A DNA stretch of 64,000 bases from Diabrotica undecimpunctata (Eukaryota > Arthropoda > Insecta > Coleoptera > Chrysomelidae): the NCBI RefSeq assembly GCF_040954645.1, contig NC_092806.1:75890141-75954140 (forward strand), in the 5' to 3' direction. The translations under genes were made by a program, and so were the position numbers. The notes under the pieces were generated by a model that searched no databases, was not told the DNA's origin, and worked only from the letters and a program-made list of their open reading frames with translations. Shown here piece by piece: positions 20,534 through 32,349 of the stretch; position 1 is the stretch's first letter, and every line of letters starts with the position of its first letter.

Positions 20534-21018
20534 CAGCAAGGGTTCTAATACAATGAACAAAAAGTCAGAAATTGATGATCTCAGTAAAATCTAAAATTAT
20601 ATCATTTCTTTTAAAAAATCAGCATTTTCAGTTTAATAGATTTTTCAAATCTCTTACACATTTTGAGTTGTTAGCAAAGTTGAACGAAATTAAATGTCAC
20701 TAATAAAATTTCAAATTTGTTTGTTTTTGTTTTTAATTTCTTTAATCTTTGTAGGTAGAAGATATATTTTGTCTTTCGGTCAACGATGTATTTCTCTATA
20801 GAAACTTTTCAAAGAATTTTCATATACAAATCAATTTTAACATTTAACTAATTTTTTTATTCACTTAAATTTTGTGTTAGGAAAAGTGACAGTTATATTT
20901 AATTTTTTTCCTATTTAACAAGTACTACAGATGTCTGCTGTGTACTCTAATTTTGTGTAAATTAACCAATATGTATGTGATGGATACGACAGTTATTTGA
21001 TGGAAGTTCATTTTATCA
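20534..21018. other. No recognisable gene
   Basis: AT-rich intronic spacer right of the 4.1-kb transposon. Nothing was identified. Confidence 0.55.
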
Positions 21019-21265
21019 AGCAATATAACAATGAAAACTTTTGATTTCAAAACTTCCACAAATTTTATTATAATTTATTATCATTATAGCTGTTTTGGCA
21101 GAGTGCCTTTTTCAAGTGAGCTATTTTTGTTATGCGTCTATCACTTTATAGTATTTAACTAAATAAGTTGAGGAGGAGAGAACTGTTCACCTCAAGTTTG
21201 CCATTCAGAACTATACTGTATTTTTTAATTTGTTAATTTCCATAGATTCTAATAATTATAGCTTA
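21019..21265. repeat. Diverged copy of the MITE sequence at 47931
   Basis: The order GAAAACTTTTGATTTCAAAA, CTTCCACAAATTTTATT, ATTATAGCTGTTTTGGCAGA, TGCCTTTTTCAAGTGA, ACTTTATAGT, AATAAGTTGAGGAGGAGAG, GAACTGTT and TTTCCATAGATTCTAA also occurs at 47945-48180. Here the right terminal inverted repeat is lost. It sits downstream (minus strand) of a Penelope GIY-YIG remnant, so it could be that element's 3' non-coding region. Confidence 0.75.
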
Positions 21266-21269
21266 AATT

Positions 21270-21835
21270 CTTTTTTTCCATAGCTAATGTTAAAGTGTTG
21301 CTATAACAACTGTTTTGAGTAGATAAAGTATCACTTTAACCGCAAGAGTAGATAAAATGTTTTAACTTTTTTTTATTCAATAAAATTTTTCATTTTTTCA
21401 CTTTTTAAAAGACTGGTATTCTTTCTCATACATCATCCTAGATTTTTGTGGCCACAATAAACTTTCTGCTTCCAACGCTGCATTTTCTACATCTGATGGC
21501 AGGTTTTCCTTTTCTTGTGTCAATTCTTTTTCGTCCATTTCGTATTTATTCACTTTCTACGTAAAACGCAACAATATTCTCCGCAAAAACCAAAACGTAA
21601 CATTTGTTTGACATTTGTTGACAGAGTAATTCATATCCCTAGCAACGGAGCAACACAATTGCGATTTTTGTGCTAAAAATTACAATTTTCTTTGAAATTC
21701 TATTTTTCACCTGAACTTGAAGTCTTGTTATAGAAAAAAATGTTGTATTGCACACGACGATAAAATCGCATTATCTTCTCGAGCATAATTAGCGTCTCGA
21801 CAAGTACAATTTTATCGTCTCGTACAATAAATAAC
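21270..21835. other. No recognisable gene
   Basis: AT-rich sequence, possibly Penelope 3' non-coding DNA given the neighbours on both sides, but no feature can be supported. Confidence 0.4.
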
Positions 21836-22140
21836 TATATTTTGAACGTGAAGAATTTGAAATTGGTTATTAAAAGAATAATTATGATCTAGAAGGTGAA
21901 GTGAGTAAGTAGAATCTGTTTTTCTATTATGCAAATTACTTTTGTGTTCTGGTATCCTTTTGTTAAAGATTATAAGATTCTACCAGTTGAACCGATGTAA
22001 GTTTTTGGGCAGTCGCAACATGCGACTAAGTTCGTAACTTTAAGTCTGTAAGTTTGTATATACCACTGTTTTAGTGCTTTTTCTTTTGGCCATTGTTGTT
22101 CTTAATATATTCGCTTAAGTTGTTGTTTGTTCTGAAAGCT
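21836..22140 (-). pseudogene. Penelope-like element GIY-YIG endonuclease remnant
   Basis: Minus strand reads AFRTNNNLSEYIKNNNGQKK, then VTNLVACCDCPKTYIGSTGR and, after frame changes, HKSNLHNRKTDSTYSLHLLD. Penelope-like elements end in this block: 'FRTNNNLxxxIKNNK', 'VYKLxCxDCxKxYIGxTGRxxxxRxxEH'. The GIY-YIG equivalents are degraded (the first strand reads VACCDC, while YIGSTGR is intact). Orientation is opposite to the Penelope RT fragment at 15.2-16 kb, so it belongs to a different copy. Confidence 0.75.
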
Positions 22141-24060
22141 GGAAGTTTGGAGAACCAAACGGGAAGCAGAAGTGAAAATAGAATAGGTTGGCTAGCGTTT
22201 GATGAGAAATCTAGATGGATGAAGAGGGAAGAAGATGCCAACTGCCTGTGGCAGAACTTGAATCAATGATAAGAGAAACTATAAGGAATTGCATGTACAG
22301 TGTAGATGAAAAAAGAAAAATGCCTTATGGGTGGTGTGAAGAGACCAATAAGAGAAAGGAATGTAATGCCATCAGAAGACAGGCTAGAAGAACAAAAAAA
22401 AAACAGATGAAGTAATCAAAGCCAGGAGATTAGACATGTTATGCGCGAAAGAAGAAACTGAACAAAAAGATGCGGGAAGAAAAGGCACTGGAAAGAACTG
22501 TGTAATAGGTTGGATGAGGACCAATGGGTCAGAAGTACAAAATTGTGATAAACCTGTTTAAGTTGTGTTTGGAGGCAAGGTGGCTTCTGGATCACATTAA
22601 TACACTGCTTAAAACACAGCGATTTCCGGCAAATTGGAAGATCTCGAAAACTCGTGTTACTCTAAAATTGAGAAGATAGGTATCGACCTGTTTGCCATCT
22701 GTCGTGCATAAGTAAATTATACGAGAGGCTTCTAAGAGGGCTAATCGACACGGTCATTGAAGAGTCAGGCGGCTGTCACCCAGGCAGTACGGTTTCAGAA
22801 AGAAAAGGAACACGGTAGATGCAGTAATAGAAGTCTTTCGGGAGCTGCGCGTGGTGAGGGTTGAGCATAAGTGGGTAATCCTACTGCTTTTTGACGTCCG
22901 GAATGCTTTCAACACTTTAAAATGGAAAAAGGTAATGAAGGCTTTACGAGACAGAAGGTGCCCCAGCTATTTGATACATTTGGTCTTGGACTATCTGTCA
23001 TACAAAAAAAATTGTGATAGAAAAAGGAGTGGTGGTTGACATGACGGCTGGGGCTAGCCACGCTGCGGCACCTAGCATAGACAGGGTTGTGATCCAACCA
23101 TACGGATAGAATGGAATTCCTTTCGTATTTGCGGATAACCTCGCTATGCTGACAGTGGCACGGGCAAGGTAGACCTTATCTTTTTGCGCAGCATAAATGC
23201 GACCAAGTCGAGAAATGAATGAAAATGCATGGGCTAGAGCTGACTGCGGGTAAAATCGAGGCTATACTTTTCAAGGGACCAAAGAAAAAGAATGGAATAA
23301 CATAACAATGTACATAAAAGAGAGTCGTTTCAACGAAATGCGTAAGATATTTAGGCGTAACTCTGAGACAAAGTGGAAGATGGGAAGAATAAGTGAAGGA
23401 GAAAAAAGGAGAACCCTTCATTCTGTTTTGCAATCGATCATCCTCTACGCGGCGCATTCTGGGATATGTGCATACAGAACAATGTCTGCCGGGGCACTGA
23501 GATCGCCGGGTGTATTACGATGCCCGTGCTAATAAAGGAAAGAGGAAGAGTATACGAGAGAAGAAATAAAAATACAGCAAGAAAACGTTTAAAAAAATGA
23601 AGGAATGGTGGGGTACGTTATGATGTGGCAAGATAAATGGGACGAAATGAGAAAGGTGGCGCAGTGGACGAAGTAGCTGATTCCTAACCTGAGAAGATAG
23701 ATGGACTGCGGGTATCGACGTTTGGATTACTTCCTGACGCAGATGCTCACAGGACATGGTTTTTCAGGGCATACTTTTATAGGTTCGCAAAAGCAAAAAG
23801 TGACAAATCCTTGAACTGTGAAATATTGGATATTGTCTTACACACTCTGTTGGTATGCGATAGATGGATAGCCTGGAGGAGCCTGCTTGAGAAAGAGAGT
23901 TAGGAAGTAGGGTGCAGTCAGTCACTGACCTGATGGAGAGATACTTAGATAGCAGGACTGAGCAAGAGGATAAGATAGAGTAAGAGGTGGCGAGATTTAT
24001 TATAAACAGGGAGGAACAGAGGAAAAAAAGGATCAAGCAGCTGCAGTGAGAAAGTGCGAG
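22141..24060 (+). pseudogene. R1-like LINE remnant (endonuclease end, RT, C-terminus)
   Basis: Plus-strand frames give PYGWCEETNKRKECNAIRRQ (end of endonuclease), RYRPVCHLSCISKLYERLLR, GLIDTVIEESG, HKWVILLLFDVRNAFNTLKW (RT palm with the catalytic Asp in LFDVRNAF), VLDYLSY, MTAGASHAA, PFVFADNLAMLTVA (active site, FADN for the usual FADD/YADD), KCDQVEK, and a C-terminal region DYFLTQMLTGHGFF, ILDIVLHTLLVCDRW. The last is the 'FLTQxLTGHGxFxxYLxRF...AEHTLFxCxRW' block of R1-clade LINEs. GC content is higher than in the surrounding intron. Numerous stops and frameshifts. Confidence 0.85.
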
Positions 24061-24194
24061 AATGCGTAAGAATTGTGGGTGAAAACTTTTTGTTGACGTT
24101 TTTCATTTTCTCGTATCTCGAATTTCTTTTATCTTGGTCTTATTTCTTGAAAATAATTTCTTCCACTGCAGTCCAACTGACATCAGTTGTTACG

Positions 24195-24790
24195 TTGTTC
24201 TGTTGGTTCATAAATTAAGTAAAGGAAAAATTTATTACAAATATCACAATTACTTCTTCTTCATGTGCCTCATCCTTTAAGGATATTGGAGACATCGCGG
24301 CCCATTTTACAATTACTGCAGCAGTTCTGAAAAGTTCTATTGTTATATTTCCACTTAACTGCTTTAATTTTTTAACCAGGTAGTGAGTCGTCTCTCCGGT
24401 CTTCTTTTTCCTATTTCTTTTCCTTGTATAGCCAAGTATTTTTGCATTTTTCATTTCTTAGTATGTGATCAAAGTAGCTCATTTTTCTTTCCTTAATAGT
24501 GTTAAGTATTTCTTTTTCTTTTTTCATTCTTAATGTTTCCGTGTTTGTTACGTGTTGTGTCCGTGATATTTTCCATATTATTTGATAACACCACATCTCA
24601 AAACTAGCAAGTCTTTTTTTAGCTGCGTCCCTAATTGTCGAGGCTTCAACTCCATATAAAAAGGTAGAGAATACGTAGCACCTTAATAATCTTGTTCTAA
24701 TTTATATTCCCCGTTTTCCATTGTATATTACTGCTTCCTATTGAAACACCTTCTAGCTATCTCGAGGCGTCATTTTATTTCAAGGCTACG
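24195..24790 (-). pseudogene. LINE RT C-terminus (RTE-like)
   Basis: The minus strand contains FLYGVEASTIRDAAKKRLA, SFEMWCYQIIWKISRTQH, VTNTETLRMKKEKEILNTI, KERKMSYFDHILRNEKC. It matches the 'LYGVExWTL...RLExFExWxYRRxLKISWTxxVTNxxVLxRxxxxxELLxxIKxRKxxYxGHIxRNxKY' tail of insect LINE RTs. It breaks off into frameshifted sequence below about 24410. Confidence 0.78.
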
Positions 24791-25830
24791 GCCCAATATT
24801 TATTTAGCTCACATCCCAAGTAATTGTATCTGTGTACTTAGTCTAAAGCTTTTCCTTTTTCGTTTTGTCTTCAATCTTGTTCTCACTTAAACATCTCTTC
24901 TAAGCACATATTAAAAATTAAAAGAGGTAGATTACACAAATTTGTAAAAACTAATTACATTAATATTGATCGCTCAGGAGAATTTGCACTCTTGCGTAGA
25001 ATCGCCAATACTAATAATCTAAGCTCGCCGCTGCTAGTTTATATAGTGAGAACAAACTGTCCGGAAAACAGCTGAATGGGCGACGAGAACTTCGTAAATT
25101 CTAGAAGGTCATCTCTGTGTCGATACTGTCGATAGAATCAGTTCGTGGAATATTTCAGAACAGAGACTTCTAACGCACAGGGCCGCAATCAGTGTTATGT
25201 GACTCACAACAATATCAAGGAAATAAAAAGAATCTATGCAATACCACATCTCCAAACGCAACCAAGAATATATTTTAATTCACGTTTTCGAGAAGATAAT
25301 TTCAATAATGATGTATATCTGACGAAACTTTGATGTTCTCAGCTTGGTTAAAGTAGCCTTAAAATAGCTATACATTTCTGTATAGTTGATTGATGGCACA
25401 ATTAATAGTGCAAAGTATTGTAATATTCAAAATTGTTTTCTTCTGTATACTTTACGTTCCAAGTACTGGCGTTTTAATTAAGATTGTGTAAGATGTCATA
25501 CTTCTACCCATACTCATGCTTGGACGCAAGAACACCATTTACCAAAAATATTATTCGCAAGCTTCACCAGATCTTAGTTTAATTAATAATATATATGACG
25601 CCTAATGAAACTTGCAGTGAAAAGAGCAGCGCGATGAAATAAAAAGCTTTTATTGGATCAGTTATATAGTTACGGGATAAATATTAACGAGCATTATGGC
25701 ATTATACAAAAATATACAGAAGAAAATTATAGTTGTACTTTTTTTTTCGATACTTTTTAGACGTACTGTATAACAATTGTTATTAATATTTACCTAAAAG
25801 AAACCTAATTTTTTTAAATTAATATTTTAG
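24791..25830. other. No firmly recognised gene
   Basis: This is the last kilobase of glass intron 1. It has a 62-codon plus-strand ORF at 25145-25333, rich in Asn/Arg, with no family resemblance I can see and no need in the glass reading frame. The AT-rich 3' end carries the polypyrimidine tract and TTTTAG acceptor used at 25831. Confidence 0.5.
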
Positions 25831-26164
25831 AATAGAACCGTCCATCCAGAATCAAGCTTCGCTTGTATTTAGAGAACAAAAGCAACCAGGACCCGACGTA
25901 ACGGACGTTTTGCTTTCATTAAAACACGCGGTTGTTCATTCCGGCCAAAGTCCTAATGAAAAATATGAAACGCAACATGTTTATCATCCACAGATGCTTC
26001 TTTCACCTGGGGGATATACTAGCGGTGGTTTTGAACAAGCTTTGACTCATCAAACCTCAATGTTTCCTAGTATGTCAGTGAATGTTTCAATGAATATGAC
26101 TATGCATGGATATCATCCGAATAACAACTGCAGTTATTCTTCTACAGATATTTCTTGTCCACAG
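25831..26164 (+). CDS. gl: glass coding exon (conserved central region)
   Basis: This exon encodes residues 46-157 of the 371-residue visible part of Glass. It reads IEPSIQNQASLVFREQ, QPGPDVTDVLLSLKHAVVHS, HVYHPQMLLSPGGYTSGG and MFPSMSVNVSMNMTMHGYHP. The MFPSMSVNVSMNMTMH block is nearly identical to the block in Drosophila Glass upstream of the fingers, and is the strongest identifier outside the fingers. The acceptor is AATATTTTAG|A and the donor CCACAG|GTATTA, phase 0. Gln, Ser and Met rich, no folded domain expected; this part probably acts in activation. Confidence 0.93.
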
Positions 26165-26226
26165 GTATTAGCAATATCGCCTCTTATATAATAAGTTAAT
26201 ATACAATATAAAATAATTAGTTACAG
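26165..26226 (+). other. gl: glass intron 2 (62 bp)
   Basis: GTATTAGC at 26165 and TAGTTACAG ending at 26226, phase 0. It is the only short intron in the visible gene, against 11.9-22.9 kb for the others. Reading straight through would hit a stop (TAA at 26189). Confidence 0.9.
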
Positions 26227-26461
26227 TGGAACCCGACACCTCAGGGAACTTCGCAAACTTACCAGGGCCAAGGATTATTAAGTCCTTCATATGGAGGAGC
26301 TACATATTCATTTACAGCTGACTTTCGACCACCTCAAGAGATGCCCATTACCAATTCACCTTACAAATCAATGCCCATTAGTTTTTCTTCAAACCGAAGA
26401 AGGCCAAATGTTAATTTTATTGATGGGGACTGTCTAAAACCAAATGTATGCCGCATTTGTG
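26227..26461 (+). CDS. gl: glass coding exon (linker and first half of zinc finger 1)
   Basis: Residues 158-235 plus one base: WNPTPQGTSQTYQGQGLLSP, GATYSFTADFRPPQEMP, FSSNRRRPNVNFIDGDCLKP and NVCRIC. The ATYSFTADFR and KPN-x-CR-x-CGK words are conserved with Drosophila Glass. The exon ends immediately after C-R-I-C, the two zinc-binding cysteines of finger 1 (residues 232 and 235), with donor G|GTAAGTAC in phase 1. The His pair of the same finger lies 11.9 kb downstream. Confidence 0.95.
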
Positions 26462-27399
26462 GTAAGTACAAATTTTTGTATGTGAAAGCTGTTTACAGTT
26501 TTTATTCAAAGTGGCGCTTATAAGGAATCCTTTTGCTATTTTGTAATATAATAAACATCAGTAAAGGAAAACGTGATCATTTACTTTTTCCAAATCAATT
26601 ATTTAAGTTTTTTGAAATTTCTTTAAAGAATGATAAAAATTATATTAAATTTTAGGATATACCCATTAAGGTTATGTTAAGTTAAGTTAGTTTAGGTCCA
26701 TTATCTTTTTATATTATAAATTTAGGCCATTTAAAATTATTTCCATTAATATTTGTGCTTCGTTTATCATTTCCACATTAGATCTGCTTGTGCTAGGATT
26801 GTAACCCCCAAGTATTAAAACGCAAAAGACCTATAATATAGTATAAAATTTAAGATTGAAAGTATAACGTTTAATGTATATTGAGTCACGAGTGACTGGA
26901 TATAAACACAAGCACACAAATTATAATTAGTCATTGTAGATATCCGTATTAGAATAGTATTTCACAAGAGTTAGCGTAGGTCAATTAATTTTCTTCAGTT
27001 AAAAATACGTTTCTTGGCTTATTTCAGATGCCCCTGAAGATACTCTAGGAAGCGAAAGTACGTGGACAAGATTAAATTAATAAACTGTGCTCGATATCTG
27101 CCTTTCATTTGATCAAGTTATTGTTTATACGTTACCGGCCGATATTGTGAACAAGTCAGTAACCTAGTGTACAAAAACAAATAGTGTTAAGATGTAATTA
27201 GTGCCAAATAATTAACAACCCTTAACAACTTCCTTTTATATACCACATGCTTGGAATTATGTAATATAATCATTTCTTCTTATTTGCAGTCAATCCCTTG
27301 ATATGTTCGTAGTATGTAGTTTCCAGTCTTTAATTCCTTTGTTGCATTTTGTATCTTCCTACCTTATCTGATTTGCAGCATATTTATATTTAAGGTTTT

Positions 27400-27720
27400 A
27401 GACCCCTATTGTATTGGTTTTGCTTATAATACTTTGTTCTCTCATGGCAGTTTGGGTTTTCTTCATTTCTAGTAAATGTCTATATCTGGATCCCATATGT
27501 CAGAACATGCATGACACATGAATTAAATACCTCCATTCTTAATTTCAAACGCGTTTTTTGGGCTTTTCGGGTATTTCGAATAATGCCCATCTTCTTCTTA
27601 TTATTCTGGTTACGTATCTCGTTTGATTACTTTTATCCATCCTGATATCTTTTGATGTTAATTCCTACATGCTCACCTTTTTGGCACAAGTCAAAATTTT
27701 TGTTTTTAGAATTTCCGTTT
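27400..27720 (-). pseudogene. LINE RT fragment
   Basis: Minus-strand words KKRMGIIRNTRKAQKTRLKL, then MEVFNSCVMHVLTYGIQIWT-like sequence (the last word has a stop) correspond to the 'RRIALAxxAFxKL...KxKVFNSCVLPVLTYGxETWTLT' RT thumb region of RTE/Jockey LINEs. Short and frame-broken. Confidence 0.55.
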
Positions 27721-27839
27721 TTAGACATTTTGCTATTGATGCTTTTTATAGATCTGATATCGTTGTACTCAGTTCTTCCTTAGCTGTTGCTGTTAGTATT
27801 ATAGTATTATAGCATTATCAAAGCAATATGGATTCGAGA

Positions 27840-28640
27840 GCTGACCGGGATATCTGTAATCTTCTCGCAAAACTCTCTTCATGAATTCCTTTTGGTTTTT
27901 CCAAATTTCTTTATTGTATAGCCTTAGCTTATACCTACAGGCATTCCATTCTTGGTTACTTTTGATTTTGCTAAATAGGCTTCGGACTTCCGCCCTCAGC
28001 TTCTTTAAGCCGTTGTTCCATCAGACTGTATTACTGCCCGTATTCTTCCTTGTTTTTTTTTCGGACAGTTTTCATGGTAATCCCCCTTAATAGCTTCGCT
28101 TGTCGTTTCTCTGCCGAATTTATGGCCTCTACGCTTTTAAATAAGTTTGTCTTTTCCCTGAGATTTCTACTGAGGGATTCTCTATCCAGTTGTTATCTCT
28201 AGAATTTCTGTATTTAATTTCCGATGGAAATAAATTGAAGCCAAATCGTATATGTATGTGATCCATGTAAACTTCATGTGAACATGAGAGTTCATTAAAC
28301 ACATATTCTTTTTGTTATATCACTTACCTTGTTTATGCAGAGTATTAAATCTAACACTTCTTTGCGTACCTAAGTGATAAAAGTTGGTTTGTTTCCTATA
28401 TTGGATATAATTAAATCTTAAGATAAGATATTTCAAAATAGACTCATCCCTTGTGTTAATGTTTGTGCTGATCCATGTGGTTTGGTATGCGTTGGAATCA
28501 CGTGATATAATGAGCTGTATATCTTTACGTAGACAATATGCAACTATATCGTTTATAATGCTTGGTGGATCTAGAGCCTCATTACCCAGAAAGTAGGCTG
28601 AATATACCACCAATCTCTCCTTTCCACTTCAGTGGGTATA
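27840..28640 (-). pseudogene. R1-like LINE endonuclease remnant
   Basis: Minus strand, 28613 downward: VVYSAYFLGNEALDPPSIIN, DIVAYCLRKDIQLIISRDSN, AYQTTWISTNINTRDESILK, YLILRFNYIQYRKQTNF, in a 97-codon open stretch. It matches R1-clade apurinic endonucleases ('SAYFPGDExxPPxxVxxLVxYCxxNxxxLIIGCDANAHHxxWGSTDxNxRGExLLEFL'); the metal-binding DAN appears here as DSN. Further down, WNNGLKKLRAEVRSLFSKI, YKLRLYNKEIWKNQKEFM are the endonuclease-RT linker. RT itself is absent. Confidence 0.82.
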
Positions 28641-29900
28641 GTTAGAATAGCTGTAACAATATCATCGGTGCATAGCACCGGGATTAGTGTACAATCTATT
28701 ACTGTGAATATTGCACAATCTTGACGTTATAGCTTAAGGTGTGTCTAAAACCTTACCTTGTGTTTGGTTGATAGGCCGACAGTATTCTCGTCGATGTTCT
28801 TATTCCACTCTTCTAACCAGCGTTGTCGATGCGGCTTTTGCGTGTTAAAAGTTAGTCTGCAGGAGCCTTATTTCTTTGTTACCCCGAAGAGTTATGCGGC
28901 TCTAATTTAGTAGACTTCTCTTCTTCTTATCTGGCTCCAAGGCACTTGGTTAGTAGTCTTTACGAGTGGATCCGCCTGTAGAAGGTTGTTCCTCTTCCTA
29001 AACCTCCATGTGTAGGGAAGTTTCCCCTGTCTCACTGGAGCGAGTTGCTGCTAGATTTTCACCTCATGTCTAAAATTTAACTTTTCCACTCCGAAAAAGA
29101 GTGACAGTTGGAATTTATGAAGCTCCTCTTAAGATTTAAAATCCATTGAGAAGGTCCATAAAATCACTTTGTCTAAAGGTTTGCTTCCCCAGACTGTCCA
29201 TAGATGTCTATTAACGATCCTTTTGGACTTAAGACGTTCCCCTTCCACATACTATATGAAGCCAGTGCATAATTGCTTCCCTCTCCAAAGCCTTGAAAGG
29301 TATATTCTCCCAAGGCCATAGAGTTGGAATTATCTCCTTTAGCCACCTTATTATCCACACAGTTAACGTATCCCCTATTATCCACACAGTAAAGTTCTAG
29401 AAAACTCGACCATCTTGGCTTCTGGGAATTCTGTTAGTACAGAACAGAAGCGGCAGCTTCACTGAAAGTCACATCCTCGGTTCTTGGCCTTTTCTCTTTG
29501 CGTTGGGATTTAAGTGGTGAGCTTCCGTCTGTCCTTAGCTTTTTGTACTTTCGGCCTTCTGAGTTTGTTTTTGTTTGGTCATGGTCTCTAATAGCTTTGA
29601 TGGCAATTCTTTTGCCCTTATAGCAGCCTTAGTAAAATTGGTCTTACTTATAATCCTTTTGGCTTGTATGTAATCTGGGCCTTGTTTCACTAGCTTTGAC
29701 AGTTTTGCAGCCTTAATCTCTTCCTCCGTCATGGGATCAACGTCTTTCAACGCTGTTACTCCGACAGACTTTATGGTTCCCTGCCGTTAAGTATATTAAG
29801 TTTCTTTGGAACTTTCTGGCCTTTCCGCGTTTGGATTTTCTTTTAAAGTTCCTTGCCCTTCGGCTTTAGGAACCATGGTTTTGGTTTTAGCGTCCCCTGA
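28641..29900 (-). other. Probable upstream part of a LINE, not firmly identified
   Basis: Two minus-strand ORFs, 29173-29385 (SMALGEYTFQGFGEGSNYAL) and 29535-29750 (MTEEEIKAAKLSKLVKQGPD, ISKTNFTKAAIRAKELPSKL), lie upstream of the R1-like endonuclease in the same orientation and slightly GC-richer DNA. They are likely remains of ORF1 or of a second element. I do not recognise a CCHC knuckle, so the function stays open. Confidence 0.4.
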
Positions 29901-31116
29901 CCTTTTGTTTTTGAGTTTTTTCTTGAGTTTTTTCTTTTTTACTTCGTTTATTCATATTGGTCCCACGAGTAGCTAGGGAAAGACAGTTCACCTCTTGCAG
30001 GGCCCCGCTTACAAGGGTAAGGTCTAAATACGATAGGGTGCTACCTGTTGCCAAAAGGAACCATTTGCGACTCTGTTACTCTACTGACTTACAGCCTTCA
30101 TTATGGTATCTCACATCTTGGCTTGGCTCACAGGGCTACTGGTAGTATCTTTTGAATGGACTGAAAACTGACTTCTATCCAAACTACAAAAAACCTAAAC
30201 TATACTTAGATAGAAATTAAGAGTCCACATTATGATATTATTTCCTCGGGCAGTTCAATTATTATTTGTTGGGTAAGAGGACACTCATACACTATTAGGA
30301 AATGAAGAACTTGACACATTAGCTGAATCTGGAGCTTTATTAGGCTATTGATTATGTACTTTAGAAATTAACTACAACGTTAAAGGAATTTTATTGTTTC
30401 ATATGGTCAATGAACCCTCAAATATAGACAAAGTGCGGAGTGCTACCATTTAAAGGGCTGTATTTTTTTTTAGAAACGAGTGAATTTGTCTCTATGCACT
30501 TGGGTGCATTTGGGTGAATTCTATACAGTTTTTGTACATATACACCAAAAAAACAGGAACACAGGCGATTTTTCCTTTTAGCCCCATAACTTTTTTTACG
30601 AATGTATAGGTATAAACATTGCTGTACAGAAAAAAAACTTTTATTTTTCCTCTTCAAAATGAGATTTAGTAAAAGTCTTTAGAATTCACAGTATCTGAGA
30701 TACAATTTTCCAAAGTTTGCCACTCACACCATTTTTGGACCATTTTTCCTATTTTCGGTTTCAGATCCAAAAGCTGCACTCTTCATTAAAAGCTATCGAA
30801 TTTTTACCGTCTAGTTGATACAAATTTTATTTAACAAATCGGTTTCGCAAAACACATTTAGAATCGCCAGTCGTTTTAAGCATTGTTTCTGAGAACGATT
30901 CATTCTACAGAAAAAGTATTAATGTACATTATTGTTCAAAGTTATTTTAGTTACATTTCTTGTTTGAAATATTTTTTTCAAACTTTTTTCCATATTTTTT
31001 GGGGCCAGTCTTAAAATTGACATTCTCAGCAAAATTCAGTTTGTTCGTATGTTTTTTAGAGGTTCAGTGACATTTTCGTCTGACGACTACGACTGGAGTA
31101 TTATTTCCTTGTACAT
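29901..31116. other. No recognisable gene
   Basis: An ORF on the minus strand at 30418-30657 is Lys/Tyr rich with no family signal. The segment 30560-31080 has the look of an old dispersed repeat but no partner was found in the window. Confidence 0.5.
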
Positions 31117-31119
31117 TTA

Positions 31120-31649
31120 GGCTCGATGCACAATTGCGTCTTTGCATGTAGCGTGTACGCTGCGAGGAAGATGCGTGCGCTTGCGATGCATGCACAACGT
31201 GTTGGATTGGCGTTTAATCAGTATTTATATAATAGAAAAAAAAAGAAATATGTGGCTCTCCTCTCTTAATCCTGTCATGGTAAAATTCTGATGTCGTATC
31301 CCAAATATGACAGGCTGGTTTTTAACAGTAGCAACAAACAGTTCTGTATCCACGTTGAATTCCATCACGCGGTCAATGTGTACTCGCTGATTACCCAGCA
31401 CTTACTCCCAAGCTGCCCGAATTATTGTGGAAGCCGCGTTCACGTGGCAGTGTAGCTGAAACTGGCGTCCTTCCGGCCCACGCTCCTTGTAAGTCGCTTG
31501 TTAGTAGCTTGCACACCACTGCTCCGCTCGAGTCTGCACTATCTTATTAGGACTTATGTGGACTTATGTACTGCTGAACAGCCAGCGATCGCACACATCT
31601 TACCCGCAGCATGCACGCTACTTGCAAAGACGCAAGTGTTCATCGAGCC
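31120..31649. mobile_element. 530-bp MITE with TTA duplication
   Basis: The left end GGCTCGATGCACAATTGCGT and its inverse (..CAAGTGTTCATCGAGCC) at the right end form TIRs of about 45 bases with the shared inner block GTCTTTGCA..GTAGCGTG. TTA stands directly outside both ends (31117-31119, 31650-31652). CpG-rich compared with the intron. No ORF. TTA duplications suggest PIF/Harbinger mobilisation, which is inference. Confidence 0.8.
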
Positions 31650-32349
31650 TTAGGGTTAAGGCGGGTACACATTTGCGAGCAGAACTGTTCGCGAACCGTT
31701 TGTGAGCGCTATATTCGTTAATGTGTACGGCAGAAAAAACCGCTTGCGTACTGTTTCATCGTGACTCGTCGCGAACCAAATTGTTGCGGTTTATTTCACG
31801 ACTTCAAAGGAAGCTCGGCTTTCAGTTTGGACGGCGCTTACTAGACGCAGCGAACATTTTTATTGTCTCTTATCTTATCTAAAGTCTTATCAAATCGACA
31901 TTGTGTGAATGACGTGTTCCATCCTAGAGAGACGTGAGAAAACAGTAAACTGATTATTGTACATATTTTTATTTTTGTTAAACAAGCAAATGCTGTTTTG
32001 ATTTAACATTTTCGATTGTGCCTTTCGTGTGTGTGGGGGAGACTGGTGTGGGTTGTTACAAATCTCACAAATTGTTTTTTTGAGTCAGTTGAAGTTTTTG
32101 AAATTTTTAATTTATTCTAGCCTATACTAGGGAGTCTATTACACAGTATCTTTGGCTCAAAAGCTGGTTAAGTATTACAGAAATGATTGCTGGTGTTGAT
32201 TGTTAGAGAAATTAACCCATAGAGTAAATAAATTAAATAGAAAGTAGTAAAAAATATATTTAATACTACAATGACAGAAAAGAATATGTGTAAGCGTTCG
32301 AAATAAAACCAATAACAAATTCTGGTAACATATTTTTAAAGAGAAAACA

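Noticed and set aside
20534..21018. Possible Penelope or SINE sequence
   Set aside because: No readable motif or repeat partner.
25145..25333. 62-codon ORF as an extra glass exon
   Set aside because: No convincing splice sites, no resemblance to Glass, and the flanking exons already join in phase without it.
30418..30657. 79-codon minus-strand ORF
   Set aside because: Low-complexity Lys/Tyr/Arg composition, no motif, no splice context.
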